Below are positions 22,957 to 33,910 of a DNA stretch of 64,000 bases, piece after piece. The position numbers were made by a program, and so were the translations under genes. Origin of the DNA: Bettongia penicillata ogilbyi. Its lineage: Eukaryota > Chordata > Mammalia > Diprotodontia > Potoroidae. Within the stretch, counting starts at the first letter, position 1; each line of letters opens with the position of its first letter. Where the stretch lies: the NCBI GenBank assembly GCA_023548195.1, contig JAJHZJ010000496.1, positions 4,895,001 to 4,959,000 of the forward strand, written 5' to 3'. Below the pieces are notes generated by a model. The model was not told the DNA's origin. It ran no database searches and saw nothing but the letters and a program-made list of their open reading frames with translations.

Positions 22957-23670
22957 AAACTGAAAAGTGTCAATCAGCCAACCAGTTATAGTCCAGGCAC
23001 TGTTTTCCATGGTGGGGATAAGAAGACAACAGACAAAACATCACTGATATTCCATGTGGCTTATAACTAAGAAGCTCCATGCCAGGAAACCATATCAATA
23101 GCATTTGAACTGTCTTAGGAAATTTCTGAAGATTACCTGGCAGAATAAGGTACCAGACACTGAGGTCCTTGCTTGAATTAAACTGCCAAGCATTAAAACT
23201 CTGCTTCTGAGAGCGTAACACTGATGAGCTGGTCACATTGTTTGAATGCAAAATGTTTGCTTGCCAAAAAGACTATTTTATGGAGAACTCATGTGGGGCA
23301 GGGGATCACATGGTGGTCAGTGATATGAGGACATTCTCAAGGTCTCTCTTAAGAACTTTGGATTTGATTGTGGGACATAGAAGACACTGGTACGGGATCA
23401 CTCAGCTTGGCATCCCCACATCAGAAAGGGTGCTGTGCTCTATGAGCAAAGCAGAATTGAAACAGCACAAAGAAATGTAGGATGTGCAAATTTGGAGTAT
23501 CCATCCCAAATGGTCACACGAAGTATCTGTGCCCAACTTGTGGTAGAGCGTTCTGAGCTCATATTGATCTGATCAGCCACAGTAAGACACATTGAAACTT
23601 TCCTTTTAATGGTGATGTCATTTTGGTCCTCTTTGAGAATGAAGGACAGCAACCAATAACTAAATAGAAA
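22957..23670 (+). pseudogene. Non-LTR LINE ORF2 C-terminus with zinc-finger-like end
   Basis: The part open at 23238-23480 carries 'CKMFACQKDYFMEN' and 'TFSRSLLRTLDLIVGH'. These resemble the C-terminal segment of LINE polymerases that normally reads R-W-x-GH-V-R-M-P before a Lys/Arg-rich stretch. In another frame 23530-23595 reads 'CPTCGRAF', a stop, then 'AHIDLISHSKTH' and a stop, a C2H2-like finger at the C-terminus. The closing text 'tgatgtcattttggtcctct' and 'ttgagaatgaaggacagcaa' recurs across marsupial repeats. The clade (RTE, L2 or other) is uncertain. It is frameshifted and dead. Confidence 0.55.
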
Positions 23671-24384
23671 TGTATACAAAGTTCATGCAAAGTAATTGGG
23701 GGAAGGAAGCACCACTAGATTGGGGAAAGGAGACACAATCAAAGACCTGATGTAGAAGATGGCACATCTTTGATGAAACTGGGGATTCTAAATGGTGGAG
23801 AACAGGAAGAGGAGTGTATTTTAGTGAATCTGGACACAGTAGTACTGCCATTTCTGTGATATTATATTTTATGGTTCAACATCATGCCGTGATTGAGAAA
23901 ATTCGTCATTGACATGGTTGGCCTGAAGTTATTCCAAGGAAACTCTTTCCAAGGATATGACACAGATAAAATAGGATGTTTTGAAAATTATAACTGACCC
24001 TTTTCACCTGAGGTGGTGGAGATCCCAGAATATGGGAAATCCTGAGCAGGTTTCTTAATGAGCCAGATTAAAATGATTTGGAAGACTGAGAATCCTATTT
24101 TTCCCTCTCTGTAGCCCATCCTATTGTCACAGATCACTCCCTGCCTATGTCTTTTTTAATGGCTTTAAAATTTTTTATTACTTTTTGTTCTTAATAAACC
24201 CCAAATAAAACGGGCATCACATGAACATGGGAAAACAGAAAAAAGTAGGTTATCCATGAAACTATAGACTTCTACTATGTACAGCTTGTTGTTCATAAGG
24301 CCATAAAATATTCAGCTGTAGTTTTCAAGTCCTTTTTTTGGTGCTTCCTCCTGAACTTCCTTCTCTGAATTTATAAAAAGGATC
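23671..24384. other. Unassigned non-coding DNA
   Basis: Short frames at 23660-23851 have no family resemblance. No gene or repeat is named. Confidence 0.35.
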
Positions 24385-24565
24385 CTACCTTCTTTCTTTT
24401 ATTTTTTCTAATTTATCCCTATTTTCCTCGCCTCCTCCACAAATTTGAAAAATAAAGAGAAAAAGAAAAAAGAAAGCCCTTGTAAAAATATTCAAAATCC
24501 AACAAAACAAATTCTCATATTTACTGGGTACAAAAATCCATGCCTTGTTCTGCTTCTTGAGTCTG
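24385..24565 (-). repeat. L1 3' UTR fragment
   Basis: Read on the - strand, 'aatttgttttgttggatttt' then 'acaagggctttcttttttct' is the terminal block of marsupial L1 3' UTRs, just before the tail. Confidence 0.6.
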
Positions 24566-24884
24566 TCTCCTCTGTGTAAGGAGGGAGGTCATGCACAGGG
24601 TGGTGCCAGTACATGTTTAATGAGTGACTATCTTAAAAAAAATTGCTGCATGCAGTACACACTTTAAAGTTTAATTTGCATCATTAACATTTTCTCCATC
24701 ACTTTTCTAAGTCTAGACAATCAGCAAAATAATAAATCAGGTCCTGATTTGTAGCATTTGCTGATTTCTAAGGTGCAAATGTTCACAATGAAAATTGAGC
24801 CAATAGGAGTTGACTCCAGAATGACCCTGGCTCATGTTTTGCCATCAGTCCTTTGGAATTGTAGTTGATTATTGCATGATAGTA
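24566..24884. other. Unassigned DNA
   Basis: The stretch 24690-24850 ('gctgatttctaaggtgcaaa', 'gagccaataggagttgactc') looks like part of an old interspersed or conserved element, but I cannot name it. No open frame. Confidence 0.35.
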
Positions 24885-25155
24885 ATCATAATGGTAATGC
24901 AATTAGCATATTTATGCATATAACTCTTAAGGTTTGAAAAGTATTTTATATATGTTATTTCATTTGGTCCTCACAACAACCCTATAAGGTATGTGTTTTC
25001 ACTACCCTCCTTTTGCAGATGAGGAAAATGAGGAGACAGAGGTTAAGTAATTTGTTCAGAGTCACATGATTAGTGAGTGTTTGAGGGAGGATTTCAACTT
25101 AGGTCTTCTTGACTCCAAGTTCAGTACTCTATCCACTATGCCACCTAGTTTGCCT
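24885..25155 (-). repeat. tRNA/CORE-type SINE
   Basis: Fairly complete reverse copy: 'taaggtttgaaaagtatttt', 'tcatttggtcctcacaacaa', 'gcagatgaggaaaatgagga', 'ctccaagttcagtactctat' and 'ccactatgccacctag'. The last is the reversed tRNA head. Confidence 0.75.
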
Positions 25156-25159
25156 ATGC

Positions 25160-25455
25160 AGTGAAAATCCTCAAGTATTCACAATTTTTTTCTTCTAATT
25201 TTAATGTTGTTTCTGTTGTTGAATAAATTATATATGCTTCTGGTTCTGGTCACTTCACTATGCATCAGTTCATATGTCTTCCCAGGTTTCTCTGAAATAG
25301 TCCCTTTCATCAAATGATATGACCAAATAATATTCCATTACATGGAATATGCAATAATTTGTTTAGCCATTGCCTGATAGATGCGTGAGCCCTTAGTTTT
25401 CATTTTTTTTTACTACTATAAAAAAGGCTCTATACCTATTTTTTAACATGTGATG
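25160..25455 (-). repeat. L1 ORF2/3' UTR fragment
   Basis: 'ctggttctggtcacttcact', 'atgcatcagttcatatgtct', 'aatattccattacatggaat' and 'aatttgtttagccattgcct' are the reverse complement of the ORF2 C-terminus to 3' UTR junction. Confidence 0.7.
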
Positions 25456-25689
25456 CCCTTCTTCTTTCTCTTATTTCTTTGGTATGCTCACTGTGCTATG
25501 CTGGATGTTTTTCAGTGGTTGCCATGGTCAAAAATTTGGTTGCTAGTGTTCAGGGAGTGGGTGTTTCTGCACTCAGCGAGGTTGGACAAATGAGACGAAA
25601 TTCACTGATGATGATGATGGTGACTACGAGGGCAGAAAATCCTTCCACCCCTTTGGTTTGATGCCATCTAGGGAGAAGTAGATTCAGGA

Positions 25690-25945
25690 GATAGGTAGGG
25701 CAATCAATAAAGTGTTGACCCTGGGAGAAGAAAGAACTGAATTTCAATCTGTCCTCTGCCTTGAGCTATGTGATATTGTCTTAGTTACTTAATCTCTGTC
25801 TCAGTTTTCTCTTCTATAAAATTAAGGTAATAGTATCCTCTTTCTCTCAGGGTTATTGTCAAGATAAAATAAGGTAATATTTGCAAAGCATGTTACTAAC
25901 CTTAAAGTACTATATTAATGCAAACTGTTATTATTATTGAAACAG
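25690..25945 (+). repeat. tRNA/CORE-type SINE
   Basis: 'ttacttaatctctgtctcag', 'ttttctcttctataaaatta', 'gcaaagcatgttactaacct': a + strand copy with an eroded head. Confidence 0.6.
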
Positions 25946-25949
25946 GTCT

Positions 25950-26570
25950 GGGAAAAGTTGTTCTCCTATGATTATTCTTTTATATTGAGAACTCTAAGAA
26001 CTATCACATAAGTAGATAAAATAATTATTTATTTCTAAAATTAAAAGAGGTACTGAGATAAATAGAGAAGTGATCCTACTGCATGTATGACTCTAGACAT
26101 TTATCTTTCAATATTCTAGTAACTCTATAACAACCACCACCACCACAACAATGAAAGCTAACATTTATGTAACAGTATTTATGTAGTATGCATTCATATA
26201 ATGCTGATTATATATGGGCACTGTGCTAAGCATTTGACAATTATTATTTTATTCCAAAATATAAGACTATAAATTGCAGAAAAGGTATTGACTTGCATTG
26301 ATAAATGAAATTTACTCATCTCACAGTTGACTTAGTCAAGTCAACAATTAATTAAGTCAGTAAAGAACCTCCTTTAAACAAGGCACTTCTACTCAAGTAT
26401 ACAAGGTGAAGTCTTATATTTTCTTGTCTTTTTGCCAATGAATTCAAGTATTAGTTTACAAATTCATTTCCTGTAAGTTCACTAAAACATCAGTTCAACT
26501 CCATTAACAGATAGGACAAGAATGATGTATACCTCATCCTGGTATCACATATTTTGGATCTCTGCTGGGT
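25950..26570. other. AT-rich DNA with a repeat relic
   Basis: An L2-like word appears near 26195-26240 ('gggcactgtgctaagcattt'). Otherwise I see nothing to annotate. Confidence 0.35.
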
Positions 26571-26574
26571 CTTT

Positions 26575-26795
26575 AAACAGCAGCTAAGTGGCACAGTGGA
26601 CAGAGTTCTGAGCCTGGTGCCAAAAATATTCATCTTCCTGAGTTTGAATCTGTCCTCAGACACTTACTGTGTAACTCTGCTCTATTTGCCTCAGTTTCCC
26701 CATCTGTAAAATGAACTGTAGAAAGAAATGTCAAACCACTCCAGTATCTCTGCCAAGAAAATCTGACAAGACTGAAAAACATGTTACAAGGTGCT
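26575..26795 (+). repeat. Marsupial tRNA-type SINE
   Basis: 'gcagctaagtggcacagtgg' (tRNA-like head), 'gagtttgaatctgtcctcag' (box B region), 'ctcagtttccccatctgtaa', 'aaccactccagtatctctgc', then a degenerate 'gacaagactgaaaaac' tail. Confidence 0.8.
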
Positions 26796-26869
26796 TCGAA
26801 AGCTTTTTCTTCCATGTATTTGGAGATTATGATTATTTGGGATATGTTTACTAAGCATGACCTTAAATT

Positions 26870-27000
26870 TATTTGTGAAGCAATCAGAGTTAAGTGACTT
26901 ACCTAGGGTCACACAGATAATAAGTGTCTGAGGCTAGATTTGAACTCAGGTTCTCCTGATTCCAGGGCCCATAATCTATCCCCTATGTCACCTAGCTGTC
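26870..27000 (-). repeat. SINE relic
   Basis: 'taagtgacttacctagggtc', 'tagatttgaactcaggttct', 'atgtcacctagctgtc' (reversed head). Confidence 0.65.
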
Positions 27001-27004
27001 AAAT

Positions 27005-28010
27005 TTTTGAAGGATCAATGCTATGCTTGATGATTATGGACACAATTTGATTTAAGAAAAAATGTCCTATTCCTGAATACTTTGTGGTTTGATATTTCTA
27101 GGAATATTGTGGAGTCTATATAATGGGGAGATTTTTACTCTATGAGTCCATGAAAGATAATGACTGCCTGATGTGTAATTATAGTCAACATGTCATATCT
27201 CGCTCGGCATTCACTAGGTGCTACTGTTTTTTGTCTTTGTTTATCTACTAAATAGCATGTTACCTTTCACCAAATAAATGCTTAATGAATGTTGAATGAG
27301 ATGAAGGAAACTTATTTGATAAATTCTTTGAAATGGAAGCTACAGTTATTTATTATGCCCATTTTTTTCAGAAAAAAATGCTGTTTTGGAGAGGTCAAAT
27401 GACTTGTCCAAGGTCCTAATTAAAACTTTCTGACTCAACAGATCTTTTGCTCCATTTAAAAAAACATTGAAGAACTTAGGGTCACCTCTTGATCATAAAT
27501 GGAGATCAAGCATTAGAGGAGAGTTTTCCTGGAGAAGGTTACTCCCCAATGTCAATCGTGTGGGAAAGAAAAGTCTGTCATGACTTCTAAGTACTCTTTC
27601 CTCCAATGCCATAAAAATCTTGGCAAACCCACTCAGTCTAGACACATTAACAGTATACTGTATTCATATTTATGTAAATATGTAATAGAATATTTTAGCA
27701 CTGAAAAACAGTAGACCTGAAAATCTCAGGGAAGAGCTTTCCATAAGCATAAAAGTTAATTACTGAAGAAAAGTAATAATTTCTGGCTACCCTTTGTAAG
27801 GCATTTTCTTTACAATAGCACCAACACCTTTAATAATAACAATAGTTATTAGTAATAAAGATTTATTGAGCTCTAGCACTGTGTATAGCACCACTCAGAG
27901 TATGGAATTGGGCCCAGTTTCTAACCAATGGACTCATACACAGAGAATATTAGGGGAGTTCTCTCTGGTTTTTGAAAGTTTCTCTATGACTTTTTTATAG
28001 AAAACAGAAA
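27005..28010. other. Unassigned DNA with LINE-tail traces
   Basis: A possible L2-type tail is at 27240-27300. Another SINE-like core may lie near 27340-27430. No gene is seen. Confidence 0.35.
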
Positions 28011-28014
28011 CACT

Positions 28015-28160
28015 TAATTTATCCATCTATCAACAATTAAGTGCCTTCTATGTGTGATGTACTGTGTTAAGGGCTGGGAATATGAGAAAAAAAAAAGGTA
28101 CTAGTTCCTTCCTTCAAGGATCATATATTCTATGGGGAGAGGCATATGTACATATAAGCA
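28015..28160 (+). repeat. Ancient interspersed repeat (L2-like)
   Basis: 'caattaagtgccttctatgt', 'gatgtactgtgttaagggct', 'ccttccttcaaggatcatat': same family as 8255-8345 and 22385-22555. Confidence 0.5.
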
Positions 28161-28274
28161 TATGTTCGAGATGAATATAAGGTAGCAAAGGAAAGGAAGG
28201 CACTAGAAAGTAGAGCGGGCAAGAAAGACAATGTAGAATATGGTGCTGAAGTCAAATCCTTATGATGTCAACTC

Positions 28275-28555
28275 CAGTGCTTTAGTTGTATTTGTTCAGT
28301 TATATCCAACTCTTCATGAGCCCATGTGGGGTTTTCTTGGCAAAGGCATTGGAATGGTTTGTCATTTCTTTCTTCAGCTCATTTTGCAGTTGAGCAAATG
28401 GAGGCTAACAGGGTTAAGTTACTTGCCTAGGGTCACAAAGTCAGTAAGTATCTGAGGCCAGAATTGAGCTCAGGAAGATGAGTCTTCCTGACTCCAGACC
28501 TGGCTCTCTATCCTAACTACTCTAATGCTATAGTCACTGTGCCACAATGTCCTCC
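28275..28555 (-). repeat. Marsupial tRNA-type SINE
   Basis: Nearly complete reverse copy: 'ttgttcagttatatccaact', 'ggggttttcttggcaaaggc', 'gcctagggtcacaaagtcag', 'gaagatgagtcttcctgact'. Confidence 0.8.
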
Positions 28556-28559
28556 ACTT

Positions 28560-29100
28560 CTGTGTGCTTTTTAAAAACAAATCATTTAATGTACTGCTCA
28601 AATGACTTTGTTATTTGAGATCCCATCTTCTCTCGTGTCATTGATGGGTACATGATCTCTGGGTGGTGCTGTTTGCTTTATTTTACTTTAATGAGAGTTC
28701 AGAACATTTTTAGTTTTTATTCATTTCATTTTATTTATACCTAATTCATCAATGAAAACTCACTACAGGCAAAATGCAGAGGCATTTAAAATTGAGGTCT
28801 GGCTTCAGAATATGAATTACAGGTAAAGTTTCCCAACAGTGAACATGGAGTTCAACCTTAGGAGCAATTAGTAAGACAAAATGTGCCCACTTCCTCATTC
28901 TAAAGGAAGAAAATAAGCCTACACTAAATGTTCCTTGGGTAGTACTTAAGAGAAGACAGAGAGATGACCATAATTTACTAATATTGCTGCTCCCTCAGGA
29001 GGATCAGATGAAGGAAAGTGAGCCTGGCAGGGGTATATTTCACAACTACAGCTATTTACTTAGTGGAGGCATATGCCCACCATAAAGCCACTCCACAACA
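28560..29100. other. Unassigned non-coding DNA
   Basis: No gene or repeat that I can name. Confidence 0.35.
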
Positions 29101-29112
29101 AGGTCAGCTAAG

Positions 29113-29174
29113 AGTTATAATGGTTCCATTATAACTATAACTCATATAACTAAGAGTTATATGGTCCCATATAA
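29113..29174. repeat. Two adjacent perfect hairpins
   Basis: Arms of 11 bp (29113-29123 with 29126-29136, loop TT) and of 8 bp (29157-29164 with 29167-29174, loop TC). 'taagagttata' also repeats directly at 29109 and 29151. Confidence 0.85.
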
Positions 29175-29380
29175 ATTGATGCTGCAGTGGGAGAAAAGAG
29201 ACAATCTTTTGGCTTGAACAAGACGTCCAAAAAAGACACCTCCTAAAAGTGATGCAACAAGCACAGGAGAGAAGAATCCAAGTCAACTTTGATGCTCCAA
29301 AGCTTTGGCTCTAACTACAGCCTAGGGCACTGATGCTTCTGCAGACTTCCCATAACTGGCCTCATCAGGAGTTTCCCCAG

Positions 29381-30169
29381 TTAGACCAAGAGTTCCTTGG
29401 TCTTTAATGCTAAGTCCTTGTTCATCTCAGCTACTGTGTCATCTGCCATTTGTCCAGTCTCTTTCTCTATTGGTTTAATTGTATCTTCAACCATGTATCA
29501 TTGAATTTCTTCAATTTCTTCATTGCATTTGTCTGTACTTTCATCAAGGTATCCTTAGCCTTGTTTGTGCTCTACTTTGCAAGTTTGAGCAGTATTTCTC
29601 TCTGTTCCCTTGTAACTTCGGAAATTGGCACCCAAATCACTGTCCTGTTGACTTCTGGATTCAGAAGCATTCCACTTTCTCTTATGGCCTTGATAGCTGC
29701 AGCTGTACACTCTGAGAAATTGGTCATATTTACTAAAATCAGCTGAGGCAATTTCAGAGAGATTTGGCCAATCTGACTTAGAGAAAACTTTTCATCATCA
29801 GTTGTCACAGTTATGTGATCCAGGGACCTTGGAGAGGTCCTTATGTTGAGATTTTTGTTGAAATTATCCTTTTGGGCTTTAACTGCCAACTTCATCTCCA
29901 CATCTACCTCTTCCAGATGGGATTATGTCCTCCATCAAGGATGCATTAATGTTGACTCGGGGTTGGGGATGTCTTTTACCTTTGGCTTTGGGCTTCATGA
30001 TAGCAAAATGTCAGATAGGCACAGTTGGATGGGTCCCACATTGCTGGCAGTCATTCCAGGTTATACTCATACTCCTCAGTCTAATTTCTGAAATAGGCCT
30101 TGCCAAGACTGAAAGCGAATTGTGAAAGACAGGTTGCACCCAAAGAAAGTATCTTAGTTACAAAGCCAT
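29381..30169 (-). pseudogene. MRRF: Processed pseudogene of mitochondrial ribosome recycling factor
   Basis: MRRF releases mitochondrial ribosomes from mRNA after termination. This copy is intronless. The start equivalent is at 30167-30169 and the stop at 29381-29383; the span of 263 codons equals the length I recall for the human protein plus stop. Recognisable blocks in order: 'KPKAKGK' and 'RVNINASLMEDII' (about 29925-30000), then the open piece 29572-29901 with 'DNFNKNLNIRTSPRSLD', 'FSECTAAAIKAIRESGM' and 'EVTREQREILLKLAK', and near 29385-29450 'QMADDTVAE' and 'KTKELLV'. It is broken by a stop at codon 4, a stop after 'LLKLAK' and at least two frameshifts. No poly(A) or duplication is evident, so the insertion is old. 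A functional gene is excluded by the stops. Confidence 0.88.
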
Positions 30170-30239
30170 GGCTCAAAATGATCTTGAGAAATCATCGACT
30201 CTGACTTCTGCTGCTGGGGAAACGGGCTTCAGTGCTAGT

Positions 30240-31215
30240 CGCACATCATCAATGCACAAGAGTTCAGATATTTAAACTGTGTTTTAAATTGGGTTGGCAT
30301 GTGATATTTTTTAAATCTTTTCAATTCATTAGATAGAAATATTTAGATGTTAAGACAAGTTCCTATAGAAAGCAGAGGAGTTATATGGAATAGAGTTGGA
30401 GTGATGCAAAATTATTTGACTGTATGATAATGAATAAATTTCATATAAATTATTGGGATAAGTAATTTACCAATATAATTTCTTAAATAGTAAAATAGTT
30501 AATGAAAAGAGACCAGCACACTGTGGACACATCCCAGGTAATATAGAATAGTGAAAGACAGCAATGCTACCTATAGCTTAATGTCTCCGTATTTGTGACT
30601 ATAGTTATCATTTGTTATTAATACTGAGTTTTGATGGATAAGAGTTCTGTGCCTAGAAAGGGACAAATAAGGCTGACCAAACAGAATTAATAAGTTACCT
30701 TTGGTGATCAAATTCTTGAGTCATTAGATATATTGGCTTGCTATAAAAGAACAAGATTATAACTGATAGATATGGTGCCATACTCAATGAATCTATAATC
30801 TCATCAAAGCGGTTGCTTCTTCCAATGGAATTGATTGCAATCCATAAAATCTATGGGATTCCAGTCCTATAGGAAGCCAGAGAGGACTGGACTTAACTGG
30901 ACTTTTTACCATTCTGGCTTCCTCTTCATGGTATGGAGGTGACACTGATTGATTAAGCTATGCCAACTCTTGTATGCATCAGCTAGCTGGAAAAGTTTTG
31001 AGTATGGTCTTCATTACAGACTAAATCTACTGACCACAGACCAGATGACCTTAGTAAGGAAAGGCTCATCAGAACGAAGATGGGCAATAGGCAATAAATT
31101 TTTTTGGCCATGACAACTAAAACTGCTTGGGCAGGATATTAACTCCTCTTCTGAGGCCTAAAAATATCTTTTCACTTACTAACATTGAAACCCTTTAGTA
31201 CATTTAATGAAAGTG
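30240..31215. other. Unassigned DNA, possibly an old repeat
   Basis: The block 30765-31080 ('gccagagaggactggactta', 'ggtgacactgattgattaag') reads like part of a dispersed marsupial repeat, but I cannot name it. No open frame. Confidence 0.3.
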
Positions 31216-31219
31216 TATA

Positions 31220-31480
31220 TACTAGACAGCTGGAAGCAGATGGAAAACTGGAGTTTGAGTCAGGAAGGCAAGAGTTAAATCTGGCCTCAAATACTCACTA
31301 GCTGTTTGACCCTGAAAAAATTCCTTATCTTCTCTCAGCCTTAGCTTCCTCATCTGTAAAGGATAATAGTAGCACCTACCTCACAGTGTAGTGGCAAGAA
31401 TCAGATGAGCTAATATATGTAAAGTGCTTTGAAAATTTTAAATGAATCATCATCATTATCAACATAAACATCAACAATTA
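31220..31480 (+). repeat. tRNA/CORE-type SINE
   Basis: 'gccttagcttcctcatctgt', 'agcacctacctcacagtgta', 'gtaaagtgctttgaaaattt': a + strand copy of the class seen reversed at 24885. Confidence 0.7.
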
Positions 31481-31524
31481 TCTTACACCATTTTTGTAAT
31501 ATATTTAAAATAATGTGTAAGACT

Positions 31525-31772
31525 TGTTGAGTTATTTCAGTCATCTCCAATTCTTTGTGACCCCATTTTGGGGTTTTCTTGGCAAAGATACTGGAATGGG
31601 TTGCCCTTTTCTCCTTTAGCTTATTTTACAGATGAGGAAGTGAAGCAAAAAGGATAAAATGACTTGGCCAGGGTCACAGAGGTAGTAAGTATCTGAGGCT
31701 GGATTTGAACTCATGAAGATGAATCTGGTTCCAAGTACAGTGCTCTATCTACTGTGCCACCTAGCTACCCCC
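31525..31772 (-). repeat. Marsupial tRNA-type SINE
   Basis: Reverse copy with 'gggttttcttggcaaagata', 'ctggaatgggttgccctttt', 'ctgaggctggatttgaactc' and 'ctactgtgccacctagctac' as the reversed tRNA head. Confidence 0.85.
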
Positions 31773-31789
31773 CTGTGTAAGTAGCCTGA

Positions 31790-31890
31790 GGGTTAGGACT
31801 GATTCCTTTTTGTTTTCATGTCCCCAATGCTTAATACAGATCCTGGTATGCACTATATTCTTAATAAATGTTTATCGGTTGATTAATTTC
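31790..31890 (+). repeat. L2/L3-type LINE tail
   Basis: 'tgtccccaatgcttaataca', 'gatcctggtatgcactatat', 'aataaatgtttatcggttga'. Confidence 0.5.
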
Positions 31891-32369
31891 TAGGTTCCAC
31901 TCATCAATGATACATTTTTAGGATTGCTTCTAGTTCTTTTAGCACCACATTAATCAACTATGTAAGTTTATTTCTGAAGGGATAGCAGGCAGTATTTGTA
32001 AAAATTTTATTATTAAGTATTTAAAAAAACCTTACACTGAGAATTTCCATGTTGGAACAGGGACTAGCTTTCCTTTTGGGGATATAGCATAGATTAAAAT
32101 AAATTTTATTGTGGTTGCTTGTATGTTCCTTGAAGTTCAAGTTTGTTTCCTTTGTTTGTCTTTTTATCCCTTATCACTATGCCTTGTACATAGCAGCTGT
32201 TTGATATGTTTCCAGAATTGAATGGAGAAATATATTTGGTGTGAGGGAATCTTTTACAACAAAATTTCCTAAATATAATTTTGTAGAATTTCCATTCTTA
32301 TTTATTGGGTTTACTGATTTGTGAATACTGTAACTATGCCTTTCTATTTCATATGGATGGATACATAGA

Positions 32370-32815
32370 ATGAGGACTTTAGAAATCTCATTATGGCATA
32401 TGAATGTAATGGAAAACATATGTGCTATCATAAGAAATGAAAAAATAGTTGATTTCAGAGAATCCTGAGAAGACTTGCATTAACTAATGGAAATAAAGTG
32501 GGCAGAGCCAAGAGAACAATGTATACAACTATGAACACTGTAAAAATGAAGAATTCTGAAGGACTTAAGAATTCAGAGCAACTAAAGAATCACCCATGAT
32601 TCCAGAGGATCAATGAAAAATAGTATTACCCACCTTATGAAAGAGATGATGAAGTAATGCAGAGAATATGAAGTGTGCTTCTGGATCCGGCCAATGTGGG
32701 GATTCGTCTTGCCTAGCTATGCTTATTTAATATGTCTTCTGTATTTAATTCCTTGTTTTTTAGAGTGGATTGAAGAAGTAAGGGAGAGGGAAGTTAAACT
32801 GAAAAAAATAAAATG
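32370..32815 (+). mobile_element. L1 3' end (ORF2 tail and 3' UTR)
   Basis: 'catatgaatgtaatggaaaa', 'atcataagaaatgaaaaaat', 'ggcagagccaagagaacaat' and 'gattccagaggatcaatgaa' follow the order of the ORF2 C-terminus and 3' UTR of marsupial L1. The A-rich end passes into the purine tract at 32838. It is 5' truncated. Confidence 0.7.
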
Positions 32816-32837
32816 AAGGGATTGAATAAGAAACTCT

Positions 32838-32919
32838 AAAAGAAAAAAGAAAGGAAAGAAGGAAAGAAAGAAGGAAAGGAGGGAGAGAAAAGGAGGGAGG
32901 GAGGAAGAAAAGAGAAAGG
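32838..32919. repeat. 82-bp uninterrupted purine tract
   Basis: A and G only, made of GAAA, GGAAA and GGGA units. It follows an L1 3' end and may have grown from the A-rich tail. The - strand open frame across it (32760-32999) is a Phe/Ser/Leu-rich artefact. Confidence 0.9.
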
Positions 32920-33501
32920 CAGGAACTTGTGAAACAGTGAGCCATAGTGTCTGCCTTGCACCCCTCCCACCTGTCCAAAAAACTCCAAGGGAGATACAAT
33001 TCCTAGAATTAATTTAAATCTAGGATAAAAGAGAAATTTAGTGTTTCTTGTCTTGACTTGTTAGCAGGCAGTTAGTAAGGGTTTCTGAAAGGCTGACAAG
33101 AGCTATGGATAAGGATTTGGGACATTAAAAAGTGTGGTGAAATTCTAAGCCAGAAATGAATCCTTATTTTGATAGTTGACACCAAGCAATAGCTTGGTTT
33201 GAGTTTCTCATTTGCCCTTAGTAATCAAGGTGGTGGTAGGTGCGGAACTAGACCAAGAGGAGCGATTATGACTTGAAATTTATTTCAGTGAGAAAGGTAC
33301 CAATTTCTCTATTGAGTAAAGTTCAACAAATCTAAATATTTAGATTGGGCTTTATCTTTCAGCTCTAAGATTCGCTGATTTTATGGTCCTCCTCTTTTTT
33401 CTGTTAGCAATGTCCACTGAAGGCCTAGGCATTTGGATTGTGCAGCTAAATCTGGATTCTATAGTTCACCTGGAAGCACCCATCACAATTATGAGCAGAT
33501 G
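32920..33501. other. Unassigned non-coding DNA
   Basis: No gene or nameable repeat. Confidence 0.35.
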
Positions 33502-33509
33502 ACCTGGGA

Positions 33510-33699
33510 CAGGGGTGGGAAAAGTGTGGCCTCAAGGCCACATGTGACCTTCTAGGTCCTCAAGTATGCTCCTTTGACTGAATCATATTTCACAGAACAA
33601 ATCTCTTTTGTTCTATAAAATTTGGATTCAATCAAAATGCCATACTCAAGGACTTAGAAGGCCATATATGGCCTCAAGGCTGCAGGTTCCCCACCCCTG
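33510..33699. mobile_element. Palindromic hAT-type MITE
   Basis: Starts 'caggggtggg' and ends 'ccccacccctg'. The two halves are near-complete reverse complements: 'ggcctcaaggcc', 'ctaggtcctcaagtatg' and 'gactgaatc' on the left against 'gattcaatc', 'catactcaaggacttag' and 'ggcctcaaggc' on the right. Flanking 8-mers 'acctggga' (33502-33509) and 'gcctagga' (33700-33707) agree at 6 of 8 positions, as expected for hAT target duplications. It codes for nothing, so a transposase must have acted in trans. Confidence 0.8.
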
Positions 33700-33824
33700 G
33701 CCTAGGAGGAAATGAAATTGTCCCTGTTGACTAACTGGCCAAACTCAAACTTAGAAGGTAACGATGAGTTTCACATACTCTCAATTTTTTAACATTAAAA
33801 ACTTACATATAAGACAGAAGCAAT

Positions 33825-33910
33825 TTGATATAGTGAGTATGATGTTGGGCTTGTAGTTAGGAAGAATTGAGATTGACTTCTACCTCTGATATCTACTAGC
33901 TACCTGACTT
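33825..33910 (+). repeat. SINE relic
   Basis: 'tttgatatagtgagtatgat' and 'ttgggcttgtagttaggaag' followed by 'tctactagctacctgacttt': the head and middle of a tRNA-type SINE. Confidence 0.55.
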
